Shown: positions 19,105 to 27,860, counted from the stretch's first letter. The stretch is DNA of 44,728 nt from Opitutaceae bacterium (GCA_016794625.1 JAEUGY010000048.1:1-44728), one strand, 5' to 3'. Notes: generated from the letters alone by a model not told the origin. Translations and numbers: made by a program.

Positions 19105-20478
19105 ATGCTACCCCATCGCTCGCCCATACCGCACTCCGGCGGCAAAAAAGTCTGGTCGGTTGGTACTCTGACCTACACGGCAAGCGGTCTAGCGCTGCTG
19201 TTTGTCTGGCTCCTCTTCGGCGATTTTGCCTACATGATGCGCGAGCGATCTGCAGCGCCGGTGACGCAGCTGATGCTCAAGAAATACGAGGCGTCGGATT
19301 TTGTGACCGGGATCTTCCTGCTCACCATTCCTTGGACGGTCATCTTGCTCGCAGGACCGACGGTGAGTTATTGGAGCGACCGATACCGTAGCCGCCGGGG
19401 AAGACGGATCCCCTTTTTGCTGCTGCCCACCCCATTCGTCACCCTCGCCATGATCGGGCTCGCCTTCAGTCCGCGCATGGGTCCGGTGCTGCACCGGCTG
19501 TTCGGCGGAGACCCGGGGACCGTCAACCACACGATACTTCTGACCATGGGGTTTTTCTGGATGGTGTTCGAAATCGGCGTGGTGATCTCGAACTCGGTGT
19601 TTAACGGCCTGATCAACGATGTCGTGCCGCGGGAGTGGCTCGGCCGCTTCTACGGCCTGTTCCGCGCCGTCGGACTCGGGGCTGGCATTCTTTTCAACTA
19701 CAAAATCATCGGCCACGCGGAGGAAAACTATTCCATCATCCTCGCCAGCATCGGCCTCATCTACGGCATCGGATTCACCGTGATGTGTCTGCGCGTAAAG
19801 GAAGGGGACTATCCTCCGCCGCCAGAAAGTTCACCGGCCCATCCGGTGTTGGGCGCGATCGGCGACTACTTCCGCGACTGTTTCAGCAAGCCCTATTATC
19901 TCTGGGTGTTCATTTTTCTGGCACTGGCCAATGTCGCTTTCGTCCCGGTAAACTTGTTCTCCATTTACGCCGCGAAGAGCTTCGGCATGTCGATGGATCT
20001 TTACGGAAAGTACCTCGTGGTGACGTTCATCACTTCATTCCTCCTCGCGTTTCCCTTGGGCTGGCTGGCCGACCGTTTCCATCCGCTGCGGATCGGTCTG
20101 GCCGCATTGCTTCTCTATGCGGTACTGATGGCGATCGGGTTCGTATGGATTCACGACCTGAAGTCTTTCGGTTTCGTCTTCCTGGGTCACGGCATTCTCT
20201 CCGGCACATTCTTCACGGGCACCGCCGCGATCGCCCAGCTGCTTTTTCCCAAGCTGAAATTCGCGCAGTTCGCCGCTGCCGCAGGTCTTATCGCGGCGTT
20301 TTTCAACATGGTGCTGGGTCCAGTGCTCGGTGCGGTGCTTGACAGGCTGGGCAGCGACTATCGCTACACCTTTCTGGCCGGGAGCATGCTCGCCGTAGTC
20401 TCGCTCGGACTGGGATTGTTCGTTCACCGGCGCTGGCAACAGCACGGGGGCGCGAAGGCCTATATCGCGCCGGAGTGA
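19105..20478 (+). CDS. MFS transporter (sugar:cation symporter-like)
   Basis: A 457-residue polytopic inner-membrane protein with about 12 hydrophobic segments. Features seen: a first helix after WSVGTLTYTASGLALLFVWL, a loop with SYWSDRYRSRRGRRIPFLLL (the basic MFS loop 2-3 signature seen in glycoside-pentoside-hexuronide-like carriers), a long central polar loop near LRVKEGDYPPPPE between the two six-helix halves, and a second-half GWLADRFHPLRIG equivalent. It probably imports the mono- or oligosaccharide products made by the exported lyases and sulfatase. It sits between the dehydrogenase and the Tat-exported protein, with gaps of 23 and 6 bp. Substrate and coupling ion are inferred. Confidence 0.85.
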   Translation: MLPHRSPIPHSGGKKVWSVGTLTYTASGLALLFVWLLFGDFAYMMRERSAAPVTQLMLKKYEASDFVTGIFLLTIPWTVILLAGPTVSYWSDRYRSRRGRRIPFLLLPTPFVTLAMIGLAFSPRMGPVLHRLFGGDPGTVNHTILLTMGFFWMVFEIGVVISNSVFNGLINDVVPREWLGRFYGLFRAVGLGAGILFNYKIIGHAEENYSIILASIGLIYGIGFTVMCLRVKEGDYPPPPESSPAHPVLGAIGDYFRDCFSKPYYLWVFIFLALANVAFVPVNLFSIYAAKSFGMSMDLYGKYLVVTFITSFLLAFPLGWLADRFHPLRIGLAALLLYAVLMAIGFVWIHDLKSFGFVFLGHGILSGTFFTGTAAIAQLLFPKLKFAQFAAAAGLIAAFFNMVLGPVLGAVLDRLGSDYRYTFLAGSMLAVVSLGLGLFVHRRWQQHGGAKAYIAPE

Positions 20479-20484
20479 TCTGGC

Positions 20485-21672
20485 ATGCACCGTCCCTACC
20501 TTTCCCGCCGCCAGTTTCTTCTCGGCACGTCCGCGCTGTCCGCGGCCCCTTGCCTCACGAGCTCCGCGGAATCGGCGAACGCCGAGGTGCGGCGATTGAT
20601 CGAAGCTCATCGACCCTCGCGCCGCACAGACACGCCCCCGCCGTACCGTGACGTGTTCGGCACGACACTGGTCGACGGGAAGTACTTTCTGACCTCGAAA
20701 CCAAATCTGATCGAGGGGGCGGAGAAGATGCTCGAACTCGGCACGCGGGTCGGAAAATTCTGGTTCGAGCCCGGCCGGGCGGCCCGCGACAATCCGTGGA
20801 ACAGCGATTGGCGGGTAATGGCGACGCTCCGGGATCTGGCGGCCAGTTCTTATTGGCACTCCGTTTTCCGGCTTCCGTTCACGACCCTGATGTTGATTGC
20901 CCACAGTCCCAACGAACGGGGCTGGAATGCCGATCATCCGGAGGCCTACTACCAGCGCATCACGACCGATTGGGCGGAATTGGTCGGCTACCTTTACGAG
21001 ACCCTGAGCGAGCGGCCTCTTACGATCATTCTGCAAAACTGGGAGGGAGACTGGCAACTGCGCGGAACAGGCGTGCTTTGGGAAACGCCTCCGCCCGACT
21101 GGCACAATCGCTGCGTGCGATATGCACGCCGGCTGGCCGCCCGGCAGGAGGGCGTGAACCGGGCCCGCGCCGCCGCGCCCGTCGGCAGTCGGCTCAGGGT
21201 CGGGCACGCGGCCGAGGTTAATCGGGTGGTGGACGGCTGGAAGGGTATTCCGACCATGGCTGAGCATGTGCTGCCCCTCGTCGAGGTCGACCTTGTCTCC
21301 TACAGTTGCTACGACGCCATGGAGAACGGCCTTACCTTGGTCCGCGCGATCGAAACCATCCGTCGATTCGCCCGCACGGGCCCGGACTTCGGTCCGGGGG
21401 CGGTTTATCTCGGAGAGATCGGTATCCCCGAGAACGTGCACCCGGAACATATCGCTGAGCGCTGGGACGAACTGCTCGGGGCGGCGCTCTCCGCCCGAAT
21501 GCTTTATGTCGCACAATGGCAGCTCTACTGCAACGAACTCGACCCACGGACCACTCCCCATCCGTCGCCGCCAATTTGGGATCCGAGGTACTTGCGCGGC
21601 TTCTGGCTCATTCGACCGGATGGCTCCCTGAGTGAAACGGGCGTCTACTTCCGTCAACTGTGGCAACTATGA
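20485..21672 (+). CDS. Tat-exported protein of unknown function, possible TIM-barrel glycoside hydrolase
   Basis: A 395-residue protein with a twin-arginine signal (LSRRQFLLGTSALSAAP) and no family that I recognise. The mature part alternates beta-strand and helix segments as in a TIM barrel: FWFEPGRAARDNPWN, LTIILQNWEGDWQL, VEVDLVSYSCYDAM, AVYLGEIGIPE and LYVAQWQLYCNE. The Glu residues at the ends of predicted strands (NWEGDW, GEIGIPE) would suit an acid/base and nucleophile pair. It ends FWLIRPDGSLSETGVYFRQLW, resembling the tail of cellulase-like hydrolases. Position inside a polysaccharide operon makes a glycoside hydrolase role likely, but this is inference. The stop overlaps the next start (ATGA). 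Confidence 0.7.
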   Translation: MHRPYLSRRQFLLGTSALSAAPCLTSSAESANAEVRRLIEAHRPSRRTDTPPPYRDVFGTTLVDGKYFLTSKPNLIEGAEKMLELGTRVGKFWFEPGRAARDNPWNSDWRVMATLRDLAASSYWHSVFRLPFTTLMLIAHSPNERGWNADHPEAYYQRITTDWAELVGYLYETLSERPLTIILQNWEGDWQLRGTGVLWETPPPDWHNRCVRYARRLAARQEGVNRARAAAPVGSRLRVGHAAEVNRVVDGWKGIPTMAEHVLPLVEVDLVSYSCYDAMENGLTLVRAIETIRRFARTGPDFGPGAVYLGEIGIPENVHPEHIAERWDELLGAALSARMLYVAQWQLYCNELDPRTTPHPSPPIWDPRYLRGFWLIRPDGSLSETGVYFRQLWQL

Positions 21673-22322
21673 CCTCACCAATCCAGATTCCCGCCAATTC
21701 AGTGCTGCTTTTCCAAGGTGACTCTATCACCGACTGTTCGCGCGACCGCACGCGCAACGGGCCCAACGATCCGGCCGCACTCGGCGCCGGCTACGTTGGT
21801 CGGATCGCCGGCGATCTGCTGGCGCTGCGTCCGGGCGCCGGGTGGAAATTCTACAATCGCGGCATCAGTGGCGACCGCAGCGTCGATTTGCTGGGACGTT
21901 GGCGCCGCGATACGCTCGCCTTGCAGCCGGATGTCGTGAGCATTTTGGTCGGCGTCAACGACACCTGGCATGAACATCTAGCCGGCAACGGCATCGACGT
22001 TCCGCGGTACGCCGCATTTTATAGGATGCTCCTGGCGGATACCCAACAGGCTCGACCTGGAGTTCGCCTCATCCTCGGTGAACCCTTTGCCCTGCCGGGC
22101 GGCGAATTTAAAGACACTTGGATGGATGAACTCCACCACAGAGCTGACGCCGTGCGTGAGTTGGCTAAGGAGTTCGGTGCAGCCTTCGTGCCTTACCAAG
22201 GCATGTTCGACGCAGCGCGGAAGCGATACTCCGCGACCGAACTGGCGGCAGACGGCGTGCATCCTTCGCCGCTGGGTCACCAGCTGATGGCTCAAGCCTG
22301 GCGTGAGGCCGCCTGCCTGTAA
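21669..22322 (+). CDS. SGNH/GDSL esterase
   Basis: A 217-residue single-domain SGNH hydrolase. All four blocks are present: FQGDSITDC with Ser19, NRGISGDRS with the block II Gly, VSILVGVNDTW with the block III Asn, and DGVHPSPLGH with Asp and His. No signal peptide is seen, so it should act in the cytoplasm, probably removing acetyl or similar esters from imported sugars. The ATG at 21669 lies in an ATGA overlap with the previous stop; a GTG at 21660 is also in frame and would add three residues. It is the last gene of the plus-strand cluster and faces the GH3 gene. Family certain, substrate unknown. Confidence 0.88.
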   Translation: MTSPIQIPANSVLLFQGDSITDCSRDRTRNGPNDPAALGAGYVGRIAGDLLALRPGAGWKFYNRGISGDRSVDLLGRWRRDTLALQPDVVSILVGVNDTWHEHLAGNGIDVPRYAAFYRMLLADTQQARPGVRLILGEPFALPGGEFKDTWMDELHHRADAVRELAKEFGAAFVPYQGMFDAARKRYSATELAADGVHPSPLGHQLMAQAWREAACL

Positions 22323-22377
22323 CCAGTCCAGGCGCTGCCGCCCACGCGCGGGAAGCGTGGTCGACCGTCACTCGCGA

Positions 22378-24519
22378 CTACGTGACAGCGACCGTGGCGC
22401 ACAACGGGACGGGCACGCCCAATTCCCGGGCACGCTCCACCGGTGCGGCCAATGCGGCGAACACCCGCCAGTTCCCTGGGAAGTTCCGCGACTGCCCGCC
22501 CTCGTCATGCACGCTCCACGTGGTCGCGGGCAGCTGGCTCGTCACACGCACACGCGCCCCGGGCGCGAGTTCCACGGTGCTGAAATCAATGAGCTTCACC
22601 GAAGGGCCGCCACCGCCGGCCGGTGGTGACACATAATACTGCACCACGGTGCGGCCGGAGCGGGCACCGACATTCTGCACCTCCACACTGACTTCCAGTG
22701 CGCCACCCGGCACCATCGCCACGGGGTGCAGTCGGAGATCACCTAGTTCCCAGCTCGTGTAGCCCAGTCCATAGCCGAAGGGATAAAGCGGAGCCGTCGT
22801 GGCGAAGCGATAGGTGCGACCGGCCATCGCGTAATTCTCAAATGGCGGCAGATCCACCGTGGCGCGCGGCACGGTGACGGGCAGCCGGCCGCCGGGCTCG
22901 ACATCACCGAAAAGGACGTCGGCGACCGCGTGGCCGCCTTCACAACCCGGATACCACGCGTGAAGAATGGCGTCGCACCACTCGTGGGCCTCGGGGCAGG
23001 CAATGGCTCCGCCCCCGACGAGGATGAGCACAACGGGTTTTTCGTTGGCCCGCAGTTTTTCCAGAAACTGGCGCTGGCCCACGTTAAGTTCGATCGCTGT
23101 ACGATCACCAGCCACGCGGGAGGCGAAGGCGTCGCCCTCCTCGCCCTCATAGACCGGCAGGGTGCCAAGCACCGCGACGGTTACGTCGGCGCACGAGCAA
23201 TCGTAAACCGCCGCGGGCGACGGCGGGATGGTGGCATCGTCCGGCAGGCAACCCACGCTGTAGCCGAGCCGCCATCCTTCCGGTGCGCGGCACGTAATGC
23301 CCTCCAGGAGGGTGACGAGCTGGGGACTCAGTCCGAAATAGTTGCCGAGGAGCGCATCGACGCTGGCGGCACCCGGACCGACGAGCATCAGGCTGCGGGT
23401 CGTCGGAGCGAGCGGGAGAATCCCGTTGTTTTTCAACAGGACGATCGAGTTCACGGCGGCCCGTCGGGCGAGGGCGCGATGGGCCGCGGAGTTCACCACC
23501 TCGGGCGGCGTCTCCGCCCCGGGCACGCGCTCTGGAGGGTCGAACAGACCCAGGCGGAACTTGGTGCGCAGCACGCGACGGAGCGAACGATCGATTTCCA
23601 TTTCGGTCACGAGATTGCGGCGCAACGCTTCGATCAGATCATGATAAGTGCAACCACAGTTGAGGTCGCATCCGCGGTTCAGGGCGAGCGCGGCGGACTC
23701 AACCGGACCAGGCGTGAGTCGGTGTCCGCGATGGATATCATCGACCGCCCCGCAGTCGGAGACGAAGTGGCCGGTGAAGCCCCACTCCTCGCGCAAAATG
23801 CGCTGCAGATTCGCGCTAGCGCAGCACGGCTCGCCGTTGGTGCGATTGTAGGCACCCATCACGGCCTCGACTCCGGCGCGGACCACTCGCTCGAAATGGG
23901 GCAGGTAGGACTCACGCAGGTCGCGCCCGCTGATCTGGGCGTTGAAGCCGTGCCGCAACGCCTCCGGGCCGCTGTGGACGGCGAGATGCTTGGCGCAGGC
24001 GGCCGTCTTGAGGTAGTGAGGGTGGTTGCCCTGAAGGCCTTGCACGAAAGCGGCGCCGAGTTCGCCCGTAAGCATCGGGTCCTCGCCAAAGGTCTCCTGT
24101 CCGCGACCCCAGCGGGGATCACGGTAGAGGTTGATGTTGGGCGCCCAGAAGGTCAGGCCCTGATACTGCTGCGTCGCGCCATCTTGCAGGCGCGCGGCGG
24201 CGTGGTGTTTGGCCCGTGCCTCCGTGGCGATGGTGTCGCCGACGCGCCGCACCAATTCGCGATCGAAGGTGGCGCCCAGCGCGATGGTCTGGGGAAAAAC
24301 GGTGGCGCGGCCGTTTCGCCCCACCCCGTGGCAGGCTTCGTTCCACCAGTTGTAGGCCGGCAGTCCGAGATGCGGCACCGGCGGGTTGTCGTGCATCAAC
24401 TGGCCAACTTTCTCCACCGTGGAGAGCCGGGACAGGAGGTCCTCAATCCGCTCATCCAGCGGGAGGTCGGCCTCGCGAAATGGAAAGGGAGCGGCCAAGG
24501 GGATGCGGCTAATGCGCAA
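22378..24519 (-). CDS. GH3 glycoside hydrolase (beta-xylosidase/beta-glucosidase type)
   Basis: A 713-residue GH3 enzyme of typical two-domain layout plus a C-terminal fibronectin III-like domain. N-terminal barrel motifs: YNWWNEACHGVGRNG, FPQTIALGATFD, DPRWGRGQETFGEDP, KHLAVHSGPE and FVSDCGAVDDI, where the Asp of SDC is the expected nucleophile. The second domain shows VVLILVGGGAI and GEEGDAF, and the FnIII region begins near YPFGYGLGYTSWE. The SDCGA form is common in xylosidase-like GH3. No signal peptide. The open frame runs to an ATG at 24705, but that extension is Arg/Ser-rich and overlaps another ORF; I place the start at TTG 24519, with GGGAAG nine nt upstream. It converges on the plus-strand cluster. 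Confidence 0.88.
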   Translation of the reverse strand: MRISRIPLAAPFPFREADLPLDERIEDLLSRLSTVEKVGQLMHDNPPVPHLGLPAYNWWNEACHGVGRNGRATVFPQTIALGATFDRELVRRVGDTIATEARAKHHAAARLQDGATQQYQGLTFWAPNINLYRDPRWGRGQETFGEDPMLTGELGAAFVQGLQGNHPHYLKTAACAKHLAVHSGPEALRHGFNAQISGRDLRESYLPHFERVVRAGVEAVMGAYNRTNGEPCCASANLQRILREEWGFTGHFVSDCGAVDDIHRGHRLTPGPVESAALALNRGCDLNCGCTYHDLIEALRRNLVTEMEIDRSLRRVLRTKFRLGLFDPPERVPGAETPPEVVNSAAHRALARRAAVNSIVLLKNNGILPLAPTTRSLMLVGPGAASVDALLGNYFGLSPQLVTLLEGITCRAPEGWRLGYSVGCLPDDATIPPSPAAVYDCSCADVTVAVLGTLPVYEGEEGDAFASRVAGDRTAIELNVGQRQFLEKLRANEKPVVLILVGGGAIACPEAHEWCDAILHAWYPGCEGGHAVADVLFGDVEPGGRLPVTVPRATVDLPPFENYAMAGRTYRFATTAPLYPFGYGLGYTSWELGDLRLHPVAMVPGGALEVSVEVQNVGARSGRTVVQYYVSPPAGGGGPSVKLIDFSTVELAPGARVRVTSQLPATTWSVHDEGGQSRNFPGNWRVFAALAAPVERARELGVPVPLCATVAVT

Positions 24520-24832
24520 GGGATGCGGCTTCCCGGCGGAACCAGCGATAAGCCGATAGTGCGCCAACCTGTGCGATGCCCCCCGCGAACAGCCACCAAA
24601 GACGCTGGATGCCGAGGCCGCGCACCGTCTCCGTGGCGGCCACCGGCGTAGCGGAGGCAAAACGGGTCGCTGCCGGCGAGACGCCATTGATCCACCAGGG
24701 CGCACTACGGCAGCCCAGGAAATGGCTCGTGCTGTTCTTTCCCGCGTGGCGGCTCAACCCCAGGCCAAGGTCAAGGGACACCCGCAGATAGGCGTCGATG
24801 ACAGAGTGGTTGATCCAGTGCAGAGGTCTCAT
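24509..24832 (-). CDS. Short ORF upstream of and overlapping GH3, unrecognised
   Basis: A 107-residue ORF on the minus strand whose stop overlaps the proposed GH3 start by 11 nt. The C-terminal part (LWWLFAGGIAQVGALSAYRWF) looks like a membrane helix with a basic flank; the N-terminal part is mixed and could be the remnant of a longer protein. No ribosome-binding site is evident before the ATG at 24832, and an in-frame stop lies 18 nt upstream. I do not recognise a family. It may be a gene fragment or a small membrane protein coupled to GH3; it may also be spurious. Confidence 0.35.
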   Translation of the reverse strand: MRPLHWINHSVIDAYLRVSLDLGLGLSRHAGKNSTSHFLGCRSAPWWINGVSPAATRFASATPVAATETVRGLGIQRLWWLFAGGIAQVGALSAYRWFRREAASLAH

Positions 24833-25396
24833 TGCGGAAGCGGCATGGGGCTACTTCGTTTTGGTTCGAGCAGTTGCCTTCCCTCGCGCCATTTCAACTG
24901 AAAAATCCGAGTTCCAATCTCGTGGAGACATCCGTTCTGCTTCGCTTCGCGGCCGTGAAACAGTCTGCTCCGGAGCGAGGATCGGACAGCCGGCCGAGGT
25001 CGAGGCACGACGTTGAGGTTTTCGATAAAAGTAAATTTCTGCCGTACCGGGCCTCAATCGGCATTCTACCTCATCGACGAGTTGGTCGGCCACGAGGAGG
25101 ACTGATCGCTGATTCTCGTCGACCTCGGACTGATCGAAAGGATACCGGGTTTGTGTCATTGGTCATATTGCCGGCCTCGTTTGCATGCCCAGGTCGATGC
25201 GGCCAAGAGGGTCGACGTGACTGCAGCTGAGCGGGTAAGCGCGCGCGTTTCTCACTGGCCCATCTTGCGCAACCATGCCTGCTCTTTGAGCGCATTCTGA
25301 ATTGTCCCTGACGTCCGCACTTTTCCGCATCTCCGGCGTTTGGCGGAAGGCCGGTTGACCGGCTGACTTGGGATGTCAAGATGGTCCTCTCCAACC
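24833..25396. promoter_or_regulatory. Divergent intergenic region between the GH3 side and the lacI-type gene
   Basis: These 564 bp contain no convincing gene; the ORFs present have shadow-like composition. The section around 25010-25040 is AT-rich for this window and holds the motif at 25019-25034. The region should carry promoters for both directions. No clear sigma-70 boxes could be assigned. Confidence 0.5.
25019..25034. promoter_or_regulatory. Second copy of the TTTTC(A/G)ATAAAAGTAA motif, candidate operator
   Basis: TTTTCGATAAAAGTAA matches the receptor-upstream copy at 4549-4564 in 15 of 16 bases. This copy has the central CG step common in LacI-family operators but is only partly palindromic (TTTT-CGAT-AAAA). 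It lies about 360 bp before the regulator start. Confidence 0.4.
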
Positions 25397-26428
25397 ATGG
25401 TGACCCAACGCGACATTGCCCGACGGGCCGGACTTTCGCAGATGGCGGTTTCGCTGGCCCTGCGTCACCACCCGACCGTATCGGCATCCACCATCCACCG
25501 TGTTGATAAAATCGCACGGGAACTTGGATACCGTCCGAATCCTCTGGTGTCTGCGCTCATGGCGCAGCGCAACCGGCCGAAGGAGAGTGCGTTCCAGGCC
25601 AAGATTGCGTTCCTGACGGCATTTCCGGAGAGAGACGAATGGAGGTTGAGTGCCTACGCTGCGGGCTGCTACCGCGGTGCGCAGGCCGCGGCGTTGACTC
25701 GCGGTTATGTGTGTGAACCCATCTGGCTGCGGGAACCTGGAATGAGCGCCTCCCGACTCAGCAAGATCCTCTGGACCCAGGGGTTTCAAGGACTGTTGGT
25801 GGGGCCTCTTCCGGTGAACAGTTTGAAGCTTGAGCTGGAGTGGACTAGGTTCGCGGCCATCAGCCTCGACTATTCGATCGCGGACCCGGTGTTGCACCGC
25901 GTGGTGGACGATCACGCCGTTGGGATCGAGCGCGTGCTGGGCGAGATTCTGCGACGGGGTTACGGGCGGCCCGGCCTCGTCCTGCGGGCGTCGCAAGACG
26001 TGCGAACCCACCACGGCCGGCTGGGTGCGTTTATGGTGCATCGGAGTCTTCAGCCGAAATGGGCGCACGTGCCGCCGCTCATCCTGCCTGAGGATCGTTG
26101 GAATACAGAGATTTTCTCCGAGTGGCTGGTGCGGGAGCGTCCCGACGTCGTGCTGACTGAGGAAATGCAGCTGCCAGCCGCAGTAGCGGCACTGGGGTTG
26201 AAGGTGCCTCGCGATCTTGGCATCGCATTTTTTCACAAGGATCGTCCGGCGCGCCACCTCAGCGGCCTGCAAGTCAACTCCGAGCAGGTCGGAAGGATTG
26301 CGACGAATGTGCTCATGCGCATGATCGAAACCAACGAACGCGGCGCCGCCACCGTGCCTGCCACCACGCTCTTGAGTTCCTTCACCTGGGACGCCGGGCG
26401 CACGTTGCGCCGTGTTCCGGCGTCCTGA
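25397..26428 (+). CDS. LacI-family transcriptional regulator
   Basis: A 343-residue regulator with an N-terminal LacI helix-turn-helix (VTQRDIARRAGLSQMAVSLALRHHPTVS) and hinge (IARELGYRPNPLVSALM), followed by a periplasmic-binding-protein-like effector domain (about residues 65-340; GLLVGPLPVN, AAISLDYSI, RPDVVLTEE, GIAFFHKD). LacI proteins repress or activate sugar genes in response to a sugar effector. It is divergent from GH3 and near the polysaccharide cluster, so control of those genes is likely but inferred. The ATG at 25397 gives the canonical M-V-T-x-x-D-I-A start; an ATG at 25373 would add eight residues. Confidence 0.9.
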   Translation: MVTQRDIARRAGLSQMAVSLALRHHPTVSASTIHRVDKIARELGYRPNPLVSALMAQRNRPKESAFQAKIAFLTAFPERDEWRLSAYAAGCYRGAQAAALTRGYVCEPIWLREPGMSASRLSKILWTQGFQGLLVGPLPVNSLKLELEWTRFAAISLDYSIADPVLHRVVDDHAVGIERVLGEILRRGYGRPGLVLRASQDVRTHHGRLGAFMVHRSLQPKWAHVPPLILPEDRWNTEIFSEWLVRERPDVVLTEEMQLPAAVAALGLKVPRDLGIAFFHKDRPARHLSGLQVNSEQVGRIATNVLMRMIETNERGAATVPATTLLSSFTWDAGRTLRRVPAS

Positions 26429-26471
26429 GCGGAGCGCGTCTTCCGCCGCAGTGCGGGCGCGGCGGGTGCAG

Positions 26472-27860
26472 TCACCGTGCGTTCGCCCGATGAAAGATCC
26501 GCCACTCGTAGGTGCCGAGTTTCAAGTCGGTGGGATCGCTCGAGGTGGGTTCGCCCATGCCGGGGAAGGAGAGGGCGCGGTAGGGGGCTCCGGGCGCGAC
26601 GGTGACGCGCACCGGCACGGGCCGGCTGGAGAAATTGATCACGACGAGGAAGTCGTCCTTCGCATCGACCCGGCGGAAGCTGACCACGTCGTCGGAGCGG
26701 GAATTGGCGAGCCACTCCACCTGGTTGGTCTGAAACGCGGGGTGGGCCTTGCGGACGCGAATCAGCTCGCGGTACAGCTCGCGCAGCGGGGGGCGTTCCT
26801 TGGGCTGCCAGAAGATCGGCAGGGGTTCGAACAAGGCGGGGGCGCCTGACTCGGTCGCATCACCCACCTCCATGCCATTGTAGAGCAGGGGCACACCGTC
26901 GAGGGTGAACATCAGGACCGAGGCGGCGAGCGCCCCGCGGATGCCGAACCGCGCCACGGCGCGCGCCTCGTCGTGATTGTCGGAAATGCGCAGGTGCACC
27001 GATCCCTTCGGGAACTTGGCCCGGGTCTCCTCCCAGGAGCGCTGGAGGGCGGTGGCCGGCTTGCCCTGAAGCAGGACGTCGTTGAGCGCACCGTGGAACG
27101 GCCAGGCATAGTCAAAATCAAAGGCGTTGAGCAGGAGGTCGGGCTGGCTGGCCTCGGCCAGCATGAGGATGTCGGGTTTGACCTTTTCAAGGGCGGCGCG
27201 CGCCTCGTTCCAGAAGTCGACGGGCACCATGCCGGCGACGTCGCAGCGGTATCCGTCGATTCCGTACTCGGTCACCCAGTGTTTCAGCATGGTGATCATG
27301 TAGGTCCGGAGCCCGGGCGAAGCGTAGTTGAATCCGGCGACGTCGGTCCAGTCCGCCACCGGCGGCACAATCTGGCCGCTGGCGTCGCGTTTGTAGTACT
27401 CCGGGTGGCGGGCGATGAGCGGGTTGTCCCACGCGGAGTGGTTGAGCACGACATCCAGGATCACCTTCATGCCCAGCCGGTGGGCGGTGGTGACGAGGGC
27501 GCGCAGGTCTTTCGGCCCGCCGTAGTTGGGGTGGATGCCATAGTAGTCGCGCACCGCGTACGGACTGCCGATCGATCCTTTGCGCAGTTTCTTGCCGATC
27601 GGGTGGATGGGCATGAGCCAGACCACGTCGACCCCGAGTTCGCGCAGCTCGCCCAGTCGGGCGGTCAGGCCGGCAAAGTCCCCGGTAGCGGAGAAGGCCC
27701 GGGGAAACGCCTCGTACACAACGGCCTGGCGGAGCCAGTCGGAGGGCGGACGCGCCTTCTGGGCGGAGAGATCGGGGATCGCGGTGCCGGCCGCGGTCAG
27801 GCGCGTGGCGAGAGTGCAGGCGAGCAGGAGGGCAGGAAGCAGGGTGCGGAGTCGGCGCAT
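26472..27860 (-). CDS. Secreted GH13 alpha-amylase-family enzyme
   Basis: A 462-residue GH13 enzyme. Signal peptide at residues 1-24 (LLPALLLACTLATRLTAAG). Barrel motifs in order: VVYEAFPRAFS, GVDVVWLMPIHPIG, DVVLNHSAWD (region I), GYRCDVAGM with nucleophile Asp207 (region II), MLAEAS with acid/base Glu236 (region III) and ISDNHDE with Asp297 (region IV). The C-terminal 80 residues form the small beta domain. It would cleave alpha-glucans outside the cytoplasm; exact specificity is not readable. It converges with the lacI-type gene and starts divergently from the glutathione peroxidase gene. The start at 27860 was chosen over an ATG at 27914 because it begins the signal peptide. Confidence 0.9.
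   Translation of the reverse strand: MRRLRTLLPALLLACTLATRLTAAGTAIPDLSAQKARPPSDWLRQAVVYEAFPRAFSATGDFAGLTARLGELRELGVDVVWLMPIHPIGKKLRKGSIGSPYAVRDYYGIHPNYGGPKDLRALVTTAHRLGMKVILDVVLNHSAWDNPLIARHPEYYKRDASGQIVPPVADWTDVAGFNYASPGLRTYMITMLKHWVTEYGIDGYRCDVAGMVPVDFWNEARAALEKVKPDILMLAEASQPDLLLNAFDFDYAWPFHGALNDVLLQGKPATALQRSWEETRAKFPKGSVHLRISDNHDEARAVARFGIRGALAASVLMFTLDGVPLLYNGMEVGDATESGAPALFEPLPIFWQPKERPPLRELYRELIRVRKAHPAFQTNQVEWLANSRSDDVVSFRRVDAKDDFLVVINFSSRPVPVRVTVAPGAPYRALSFPGMGEPTSSDPTDLKLGTYEWRIFHRANAR

Noticed and set aside
20035-21666. 543-codon open frame on the minus strand
   Set aside because: Antisense to the MFS gene end and the Tat-exported protein; low-quality composition.
22335-22365. Terminator between the converging SGNH and GH3 genes
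   Set aside because: A 6-bp CCACGC/GCGTGG stem is visible, but no T run follows on either strand.
22930-24651. 573-codon open frame on the plus strand
   Set aside because: Antisense to GH3, which has full catalytic motifs; the plus-strand translation shows no recognisable domain.
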